Below, piece after piece: positions 1-5,297 of a DNA stretch of 10,006 bases. The notes beneath the pieces were generated by a model. That model was not told where the DNA came from. It saw only the letters and a list, made by a program, of their open reading frames with translations, and did no database searches. The position numbers and the translations under genes were made by a program. Position 1 is the first letter of the stretch. Each line of letters starts with the position of its first letter. Source of the stretch: Natronohydrobacter sp. (GTDB lineage: Bacteria; Pseudomonadota; Alphaproteobacteria; Rhodobacterales; Rhodobacteraceae); assembly GCA_007117255.1 (NCBI GenBank), contig SKGU01000243.1, forward strand, positions 1 through 10,006, in the 5' to 3' direction.

Positions 1-1108
1 AATGATCGCGCACGGCCCCTTCGACCATGCGCGCGGCCTCGGTCGTGGCCAGCCGGTCCTTGGTCTGGCCCACGAATTCCGGCTCGCGGATGAAACACGA
101 CACCAGCGCGCAGCCGCCCGTTGTCATATCCTCGCGCGTGATCTGCGCGGCTTTCTTGTTATTGGCGAGTTCCCCATAAGCGCGGATGCCCTTCAGGATC
201 GCGGCCCAGAACCCCTGTTCATGCGTGCCGCCTTCGGGGGTGGGCACAGTGTTACAATAGCTCTGCACGAACCCATCGCGCACGGGCGTCCAGTTCACCG
301 CCCATTCGACCGATCCGGGCTGGCCGAACTTTTCCTGAAACTGGACCTTGCCCGCGAAGGGCTTGTCGGAATAGGTCACAGCCCCCGTCAGTTGTTCATT
401 CAGGTAATCGGCCAGACCACCGGGGAAATGGAAGGTGGCTTCCATCGGGGTGTCGCCATCTTCAATGGCGGATTTCCAGCGGATTTCGACGCCTGAAAAG
501 AGGTAAGCTTTCGAGCGCACCATTTTCAAAAGCCGCGCGGGACGGAATTTCAGAGCGCCGAATATCTCTGCATCGGGGTGGAAGGTGACGGTTGTGCCGC
601 GCCGGTTGGGCGCGGGGCCGACCTTGGCGACCGGCCCTTGCGGGATGCCGCGCGAAAATTCCTGCGCGTACAATTCGCGGTTCCGCGCCACTTCGACCCG
701 CATATGGTCTGACAAAGCATTCACGACCGACGCGCCCACCCCGTGCAAGCCGCCGGAGGTCTGATAGGCCTTACCAGAGAACTTGCCGCCCGCATGCAGC
801 GTGCAGAGAATCACTTCCAGCGCGGATTTGCCCGGAAACTTGGGATGCGGATCAATCGGGATGCCCCGGCCATTGTCACGAATTGTAATGGAATAATCGG
901 CGTGCAACTCGACCTCGATGCGGTTGGCATGCCCCGCCACCGCTTCGTCCATCGAGTTGTCCAGCACTTCGGCGACCAGATGATGCAGCGCGCGTTCATC
1001 GGTGCCGCCGATATACATGCCAGGGCGCTTGCGGACAGGCTCCAGCCCTTCCAGCACCTCGATGGAGGAGGCATCATAGCTTTCGGTGTTCTGCAACAGA
1101 TCGGACAT
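1..1108 (-). CDS. parE: DNA topoisomerase IV subunit B (ParE), N-terminal part, 3' end outside window
   Basis: This is the ATPase subunit of topoisomerase IV, which with ParC decatenates daughter chromosomes. The first 369 residues are in the window (family length is roughly 630-680). The GHKL ATPase site is visible: Glu47 and Asn51 in the EVLDNSMDEA stretch, RDNGRGIP at 77-84, and the ATP-lid glycines SGGLHGVGAS around 118-127. The transducer-domain QTK is at 348-350, with Lys350 as the expected ATP-contacting lysine. The early segment MYIGGTDERALHHL is the ParE form; GyrB proteins carry a different insert here, so I prefer ParE over GyrB. The ATG at 1108 gives the canonical N-terminus, MSDLLQNTES. 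The ribosome binding site is weak (GAG). The reading frame stays open to the left edge. It follows the permease gene on the same strand after 109 bases and probably has its own promoter. Confidence 0.95.
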   Translation of the reverse strand, partial: MSDLLQNTESYDASSIEVLEGLEPVRKRPGMYIGGTDERALHHLVAEVLDNSMDEAVAGHANRIEVELHADYSITIRDNGRGIPIDPHPKFPGKSALEVILCTLHAGGKFSGKAYQTSGGLHGVGASVVNALSDHMRVEVARNRELYAQEFSRGIPQGPVAKVGPAPNRRGTTVTFHPDAEIFGALKFRPARLLKMVRSKAYLFSGVEIRWKSAIEDGDTPMEATFHFPGGLADYLNEQLTGAVTYSDKPFAGKVQFQEKFGQPGSVEWAVNWTPVRDGFVQSYCNTVPTPEGGTHEQGFWAAILKGIRAYGELANNKKAAQITREDMTTGGCALVSCFIREPEFVGQTKDRLATTEAARMVEGAVRDH

Positions 1109-1129
1109 GCACTACTCGATTCTTTATGG

Positions 1130-1145
1130 GGTGGTGGCCACCACC
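1130..1145. repeat. 16-bp perfect palindrome upstream of parE
   Basis: GGTGGTGGCCACCACC is a perfect inverted repeat lying 22 bases upstream of the parE ATG. As RNA it could form a six-pair GC-rich hairpin with a GGCC loop. As DNA it is a symmetric site of operator size. No T run follows on either strand, so it does not look like an intrinsic terminator. It sits just downstream of the candidate parE -10 box, at the predicted transcription start. A regulatory role is inference only. Confidence 0.5.
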
Positions 1146-1174
1146 AATAGACCATTGCCTTGCAAAAGGCGCAA
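1146..1174 (-). promoter_or_regulatory. candidate parE promoter
   Basis: Reading the minus strand, TTGCGC and TCTATT are separated by 17 bases, and the -10 box ends 37 bases before the parE start. The -35 matches consensus only in TTG and the -10 at four of six positions, so this is a weak prediction based on spacing and position. It is the best sigma-70-like pair I found between the permease gene and parE. Confidence 0.28.
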
Positions 1175-1217
1175 GGTTTAGCACCCCGCGCCTCAATATC
1201 CTGGACGGGTTGAGGTT

Positions 1218-2270
1218 TTAAAGCAGCGTCCAAAGATGGAACAGAAGCCCCGTGACAAAGGCCCCGCCCAGCGAAATCGCTATATAAAGCGCGAAGACCC
1301 GGAACTTGACCAATGCCCAGACCGCAATCGCGGCGGGCAGCGAGGTGACACCGCCCGCGATCAGAAACGCCATGCCCGCACCTGCCTGCATCCCCTGATC
1401 CATCAGCGTGCCGATCAGCGGCAGCGCGGCATAGCCGTTGAAATAGGCGGGCACACCGACAAAGGTTGCGATCACGATGGGCATTAGCCCATTGCCGCCC
1501 AGCGTCTGCGTGATCAACTCGGCAGGCACATAGGCCAGCATCAGGCTTTCCAGAAGAAATGCCAGCGACATCCATTTCAGCAGGAAGAGAAAGGTCTTGC
1601 TCGCCTCTGTACGGAATTTGGTGACGCGCGCAGGCTCATGCCAGAAGGCCCAGACCGGGGGTTTGGGCGCGCGGACCTTTGCGCCACCACAGCCGCCATT
1701 GCCCACACCTTCGCGCAGCGGATCGCTCAGCCCGCCCGCGCGGATCACCAGATGAACGATTGTGCCGCCCATGACCCCCATACCGACCGCAATCAGTGTC
1801 TTGGCGATGGCAAATTCCATGCCCAGCACCCCTGCTGTCAGCACAAACATCGACGGGTCCATCAAGGGCGAGGCCAGCCAGAAGGCCATGACCGGCGCAA
1901 GCGGTACACCAATCGCCAGAAGCGCTGCGATCAGAGGGATCACCCCGCAGGAACAGAAGGGCGACACCCCCCCCGCAAGTGCGCCCATCACGATCATCAT
2001 GGCAGGCGCACCCGAAAAGGCTTTGGCGATCAGGTTATCCGCTCCCGTAGCCCCGGCCCAAGCCGCGATAAGGATCGAGGCCGCAAGGAAGGGTGCAATC
2101 GAGATCAGCGCATCCACGACCTTGCCCAGTGAGGGGCCAAGCTGGCCGGGATCAAGCAGGCTGACGGCGAGTGCAATCAGCGCGAAGGCCAGCCAAGGCC
2201 GTTCCTTGCGCCAGATATGCGACCAGACACTCGCGAGGGGGCCAGGTTGCGGAAGGGAGTGATCCGTCAT
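1218..2270 (-). CDS. ArsP/YraQ-type membrane permease (PF03773-like)
   Basis: A 350-residue polytopic inner-membrane protein, likely an efflux permease for a metal, metalloid or organoarsenical. Hydrophobic segments lie around residues 28-40, 50-72, 88-100, 108-134, 140-174, 205-240 and 245-350 (not individually delimited). The family hallmark is SPFCSCGVIPL, with Cys106 and Cys108 in a CxC. A polar central loop (about 175-205) contains GNGGCGG, with Cys184, a possible second thiol site. ArsP proteins, which export trivalent organoarsenicals, and the SO_0444/YraQ permeases belong to this broad family. The ArsR-type gene 41 bases upstream on the same strand supports metalloid control. The ATG at 2270 has a strong ribosome binding site (GGAGGT, complement of 2277-2282). 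The family call is good; the substrate is inferred. I give no gene symbol because ArsP identity is unproven. Confidence 0.85.
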   Translation of the reverse strand: MTDHSLPQPGPLASVWSHIWRKERPWLAFALIALAVSLLDPGQLGPSLGKVVDALISIAPFLAASILIAAWAGATGADNLIAKAFSGAPAMMIVMGALAGGVSPFCSCGVIPLIAALLAIGVPLAPVMAFWLASPLMDPSMFVLTAGVLGMEFAIAKTLIAVGMGVMGGTIVHLVIRAGGLSDPLREGVGNGGCGGAKVRAPKPPVWAFWHEPARVTKFRTEASKTFLFLLKWMSLAFLLESLMLAYVPAELITQTLGGNGLMPIVIATFVGVPAYFNGYAALPLIGTLMDQGMQAGAGMAFLIAGGVTSLPAAIAVWALVKFRVFALYIAISLGGAFVTGLLFHLWTLL

Positions 2271-2311
2271 AACGATACCTCCAGTTTCATGGTTATATTA
2301 TGCATGTTGCA

Positions 2312-2626
2312 TTACGAAGGGTCCGCAAGAGCCGGCACGCCCTTGCAACATTCACTCATCAAAAAACCCAGCACGTCGCGCATCGCTTCAGTATCGGCGC
2401 GGGTCAGCACTTCGCGACCGTTGCGCGACTGCACGATCAGCCCGGCCTGTTTCAGGCTGCGCAGATGATGCGCCAATGTCGATAGCGGCATATCCAGATG
2501 CGCGGCGATCTCACCCACCAGCAACCCGTCTGGCCCGGCGCGCACCAGCAGACGAAAAACGCTCAGGCGCGCAGTGTGGCCCAGAGCCGCCAGCGCTGCG
2601 GCAGCAGAATCGGTTTGCATATCCAT
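2312..2626 (-). CDS. arsR: ArsR/SmtB-family transcriptional repressor with C-terminal Cys-Cys
   Basis: A small winged-helix repressor of 104 residues from the ATG at 2626. It has the ArsR-family opening (AALAALGHTARLSVFRLLV), a helix-turn-helix (LSTLAHHLRSLKQAGLI, about 48-64), a wing (QSRNGREVL) and a C-terminal helix ending in SECCKG with Cys93-Cys94. An adjacent cysteine pair near the C-terminus resembles the As(III)-binding site of Acidithiobacillus-type ArsR proteins. The third C-terminal cysteine of that type is absent here. Alternative starts are ATG 2620 (two residues shorter) and TTG 2641 (five longer, overlapping the -10 box). None has a good Shine-Dalgarno sequence. The predicted transcription start near 2628 suggests an almost leaderless mRNA. 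It is followed by the permease gene and probably represses both. The inducer is not shown by sequence. Confidence 0.88.
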   Translation of the reverse strand: MDMQTDSAAAALAALGHTARLSVFRLLVRAGPDGLLVGEIAAHLDMPLSTLAHHLRSLKQAGLIVQSRNGREVLTRADTEAMRDVLGFLMSECCKGVPALADPS

Positions 2627-2634
2627 CCATGAAC

Positions 2635-2662
2635 AATACAACTACTTTTCTAGTTATGTAAA
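2635..2662 (-). promoter_or_regulatory. arsR promoter with inverted-repeat operator in the spacer
   Basis: Reading the minus strand, TTTACA (complement of 2657-2662) and TGTATT (complement of 2635-2640) are 16 bases apart, matching five and four of six consensus positions. The spacer is largely filled by the inverted repeat AACTA-N6-TAGTT at 2640-2655, and the symmetry extends imperfectly outward (TACA / TGTA). ArsR-family repressors bind short AT-rich inverted repeats over their own promoters, so this is the natural operator candidate. Position, spacing and symmetry are seen; binding is inferred. Confidence 0.55.
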
Positions 2663-2754
2663 GCTATTTTGGCGCTTCAGGGCCACTACCCCATCCCCGC
2701 GCAACAAATGCAAAGAAACCTGCCCCTTTCGCGCAACGAGGTGGCATTTCAGCA

Positions 2755-2783
2755 TTGACGCCAGCAGATCACCGGCTTAGGTA
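2755..2783 (+). promoter_or_regulatory. candidate promoter of the ilv operon
   Basis: TTGACG at 2755-2760 is a good -35 box. The hexamer 17 bases downstream, TAGGTA at 2778-2783, is a poor -10. Initiation would fall near 2790, which leaves a short untranslated lead before the leader peptide at 2805/2811, as expected for an attenuated operon. The position is convincing, the -10 match is not. Confidence 0.4.
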
Positions 2784-2804
2784 CAGCGTGCTGAAGATTG
2801 GTGG

Positions 2805-2861
2805 ATGGCAATGGCGAATGACCTTGTAATCGTAGTGGAGAAGATGCGCATGGGCCGGTGA
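2805..2861 (+). CDS. ilv attenuation leader peptide (18 aa)
   Basis: This short ORF encodes MAMANDLVIVVEKMRMGR and stops at TGA 2859-2861, 107 bases before the ilvI start. Five consecutive codons (CTT GTA ATC GTA GTG, 2823-2837) specify Leu-Val-Ile-Val-Val, the end products of the pathway encoded downstream. CTT and GTA are A/T-ending codons that should be uncommon in this GC-rich genome. ATG 2811 is an equally good or better start (16 aa), with TGGTGGA at 2799-2805 as a plausible ribosome binding site. The ORF is followed at once by an intrinsic hairpin, so its role would be to sense charged branched-chain tRNAs through ribosome stalling. It is too short to recognise by homology; the call rests on codon content and context. 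Confidence 0.85.
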   Translation: MAMANDLVIVVEKMRMGR

Positions 2862-2888
2862 CGGTTTCCCAAACGGACCCCCATGCGC
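2846..2888 (+). promoter_or_regulatory. candidate antiterminator stem in the ilv leader
   Basis: GCGCATGGG at 2846-2854, inside the end of the leader ORF, is perfectly complementary over nine bases to CCCATGCGC at 2880-2888. The 3' arm overlaps the first two bases of the terminator stem (2887-2888), including the pair next to the T run. A ribosome stalled on the Leu/Val/Ile codons would leave the 5' arm mostly free, while one reaching the stop codon at 2859 would cover it. This polarity fits attenuation. The complementarity is seen; folding and competition are inferred, and the overlap is small. Confidence 0.5.
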
Positions 2889-2914
2889 CCCCGAACCTCA
2901 TCGGGGGCTTTTTT
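2887..2914 (+). terminator. ilv attenuator (intrinsic terminator in the leader)
   Basis: GCCCCCGA at 2887-2894 and TCGGGGGC at 2901-2908 form a perfect eight-pair stem with the six-base loop ACCTCA, followed directly by six T residues (2909-2914). It lies between the leader peptide stop and the ilvI start, downstream of the putative promoter. It should therefore stop transcription before the structural genes when branched-chain amino acids are plentiful. As a terminator it is textbook quality. Confidence 0.9.
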
Positions 2915-2968
2915 ATTGCCCGCCACCGCGCTACAGCGCATGAAATTGACGCCTTGATGGAGCAAGCG

Positions 2969-4723
2969 ATGACACGTCAGATGACCGGAGCGAAAATGGT
3001 TGTTCAAGCCCTGAAGGATCAGGGCGTCGAAGTCGTATTCGGCTATCCCGGTGGCGCGGTGCTACCCATCTATGATGAAGTCTTTCAGCAAAACGACATC
3101 CGCCACATCCTCGTGCGCCATGAACAAGGCGCGATCCATGCAGCCGAAGGCTATGCACGCTCGACCGGCAAGCCGGGCGTTGTGCTTGTCACTTCCGGCC
3201 CCGGTGCAACCAATGTGGTCACGGGCATTGTGGACGCGCTGATGGATTCGATCCCGATTGTGGTTCTGTCAGGTCAGGTGCCCACCTTCATGATCGGCTC
3301 GGATGCGTTTCAGGAAGGCGACACAGTCGGCATCACCCGCCCCTGCACCAAGATGAACTGGCTGGTCAAGGAAACCGACAAACTGTCTGAGACCATACAT
3401 CAGGCATTTCATGTCGCCACTTCTGGCCGCCCCGGCCCGGTGCTGGTCGATATTCCCAAGGATGTGCAATTCGCGACCGGCACCTATGTCGAGAAACCCA
3501 GCGTGCAGACCGGTCATTATGCGCCGCGCGTCAAAGGGGACGCAGACGCCATCGCGGCTTTTGTCGAATTGCTGGAAACCGCCGAGAAACCGGTCTTCTA
3601 CACGGGCGGCGGTGTGATCAATTCCGGCCCTGCGGCCACGCGCCTGCTGCGCGAATGGGCCGAAGCGACGGGCTTTCCTGTCACCTCGACACTGATGGGC
3701 CTTGGTGCCTATCCGGCATCGGGCAAATCATGGCTGGGGATGCTGGGCATGCATGGCACCTATGAAGCCAACTGGGCGATGCATGATTGCGATCTGATGA
3801 TCAATGTCGGGGCACGTTTTGACGACCGCATCACCGGGCGGATCAACGCGTTCAGCCCGGAGTCGAAGAAAGTCCATATCGATATAGACCCCTCATCGAT
3901 CAACAAGGTGATCCGCACCGATGTGCCGATCATCGGGGACGTGGCCCATGTGCTGGAAGCGGCGCTTGATCTGTGGAAATCCCGCGGGCGCAAGGTCAAT
4001 CGCGAAGCTGTGGCGCGCTGGTGGAAACAGATCGACGAATGGCGCGCTGTGGATTGTCTGGCCTACAAGCCCGGCACCGGCACCATCCGCCCGCAGCATG
4101 CGGTCGCGCGACTGGAAGCACTTACCAAGGGCATGGATCGCTATATCACCACGGAAGTGGGCCAGCACCAGATGTGGGCCGCGCAATACCTGGGCTTTGA
4201 GGAACCAAACCGCTGGATGACATCTGGCGGGCTTGGCACGATGGGCTATGGTCTGCCGGCCTCCATCGGGGTGCAGATCGCGCATCCTGACGCGCTGGTG
4301 ATCAATGTCGCGGGCGAGGCATCCTGGCTGATGAATATGCAGGAAATGGGCACGGCAATCCAATACCGTGCGCCCGTCAAGCAATTCATTCTGAACAATG
4401 AACGCCTTGGCATGGTGCGGCAATGGCAGGAACTTCTGCATGGCGAGCGCTATTCGCATAGCTGGTCCGAAGCCCTGCCCGATTTTGTCAAACTGGCCGA
4501 AGCCTTTGGCTGCAAGGGTATCCGCTGCGACAATGAGGCCGATCTCGATGACGCGATCCGCGAGATGCTGGCCTATGACGGGCCGGTGATCTTCGATTGT
4601 CTGGTGGAAAAGCACGAAAACTGCTTCCCGATGATCCCGTCGGGCAATGCCCATAACGACATGATCCTTGGCGAAGTGGACACGCAAGGTGTGATCGGCG
4701 CGTCAGGCGCGGTGCTGGTGTAA
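2969..4723 (+). CDS. ilvI: acetolactate synthase (acetohydroxyacid synthase) large catalytic subunit
   Basis: A ThDP-, FAD- and Mg-dependent enzyme that condenses two pyruvates, or pyruvate and 2-oxobutyrate, in the first common step of Val/Leu/Ile synthesis (ilvB/ilvI family). It is 584 residues from ATG 2969, the usual family length. The N-terminal pyrimidine-binding domain has catalytic Glu52 (RHEQGAIHAAEG) and TSGPGATN at 76-82. A central FAD domain includes LGMLGMHGTYEAN (about 266-278). The C-terminal domain carries the ThDP/Mg motif, running from GEAS at 449-452 to NN at 476-477. That motif has Glu450 where most family members have Asp. Trp486 in VRQWQ matches the conserved herbicide-site tryptophan. 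The frame is open back to a GTG at 2858, but that start would overlap the leader stop and translate the attenuator. ATG 2969 has GGAG at 2959-2962, six bases upstream. The ilvH gene follows after nine bases. Confidence 0.96.
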   Translation: MTRQMTGAKMVVQALKDQGVEVVFGYPGGAVLPIYDEVFQQNDIRHILVRHEQGAIHAAEGYARSTGKPGVVLVTSGPGATNVVTGIVDALMDSIPIVVLSGQVPTFMIGSDAFQEGDTVGITRPCTKMNWLVKETDKLSETIHQAFHVATSGRPGPVLVDIPKDVQFATGTYVEKPSVQTGHYAPRVKGDADAIAAFVELLETAEKPVFYTGGGVINSGPAATRLLREWAEATGFPVTSTLMGLGAYPASGKSWLGMLGMHGTYEANWAMHDCDLMINVGARFDDRITGRINAFSPESKKVHIDIDPSSINKVIRTDVPIIGDVAHVLEAALDLWKSRGRKVNREAVARWWKQIDEWRAVDCLAYKPGTGTIRPQHAVARLEALTKGMDRYITTEVGQHQMWAAQYLGFEEPNRWMTSGGLGTMGYGLPASIGVQIAHPDALVINVAGEASWLMNMQEMGTAIQYRAPVKQFILNNERLGMVRQWQELLHGERYSHSWSEALPDFVKLAEAFGCKGIRCDNEADLDDAIREMLAYDGPVIFDCLVEKHENCFPMIPSGNAHNDMILGEVDTQGVIGASGAVLV

Positions 4724-4732
4724 GGAGCCGAA

Positions 4733-5293
4733 ATGTCCCCTCTAAACATAAAACAAGGCACTTCCAAGCATTCCGCCTATGACCTGCGCGACCCGAATGC
4801 CGAGGTGATCGAAACCCACACGCTCGCTGTGATCGTCGATAACGAATCCGGTGTGCTGGCGCGCGTCATTGGCCTGTTTTCTGCACGCGGCTATAACATT
4901 GACAGTCTGACCGTCGCCGAGGTCGATCATCTGGGCCACCGCTCGCGCATCACGGTCGTCACCTCCGGCACGCCACAGGTGATCACCCAGATCAAGGCAC
5001 AGCTTGAACGTATGGTGATCGTGCATGCGGTCAACGATCTGACGGTCGAAGGGCCATCGGTGCAGCGTGAACTGGCGCTGTTCAAGGTGCGCGGTCAAGG
5101 CGACCACCGGATCGAGGCATTGCGGCTGGCCGAAATTTTCCGTGCCAATGTGGTTGATTCGACGCTGGAAAGCTTCGTCTTCGAGATGACAGGCACCCCG
5201 GAAAAGGTTGACGCTTTTGCCGAACTCATGCGCCCGCTTGGCCTGATCGAGGTCGCACGCACAGGCGTGGCAGCTCTGGCGCGCGGAACCTGA
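4733..5293 (+). CDS. ilvH: acetolactate synthase small (regulatory) subunit
   Basis: The regulatory partner of the preceding gene (ilvN/ilvH family), which activates the catalytic subunit and confers feedback inhibition by branched-chain amino acids, typically valine. It is 186 residues. An ACT domain at about 29-100 contains VDNESGVLARVIGLFSARG, the conserved ligand-binding turn, and YNIDSLTV. A C-terminal ALS_ss_C-like domain spans about 110-182 (RELALFKVR to ARTGVAAL). A leading extension of about 27 residues makes it longer than E. coli IlvH (163 residues). The ribosome binding site AAGGAG at 4722-4727 overlaps the ilvI stop codon, which argues for translational coupling. acr3 starts four bases after the stop. 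Confidence 0.96.
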   Translation: MSPLNIKQGTSKHSAYDLRDPNAEVIETHTLAVIVDNESGVLARVIGLFSARGYNIDSLTVAEVDHLGHRSRITVVTSGTPQVITQIKAQLERMVIVHAVNDLTVEGPSVQRELALFKVRGQGDHRIEALRLAEIFRANVVDSTLESFVFEMTGTPEKVDAFAELMRPLGLIEVARTGVAALARGT

Positions 5294-5297
5294 GCCC

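Noticed and set aside
1191..1215. CCTCAA / TTGAGG inverted repeat just after the permease stop, considered as a terminator.
   Set aside because: Only six pairs around a 13-base loop and no T run in the direction of permease transcription; the short T run is on the other strand.
811..1575. Minus-strand frame bridging parE and the permease gene.
   Set aside because: It overlaps two well-supported genes in a different frame and crosses the parE promoter region.
3893..4687. Minus-strand open frame of 264 codons within ilvI.
   Set aside because: Fully antisense to a conserved catalytic domain, with no start signal and His/Arg-rich shadow composition.
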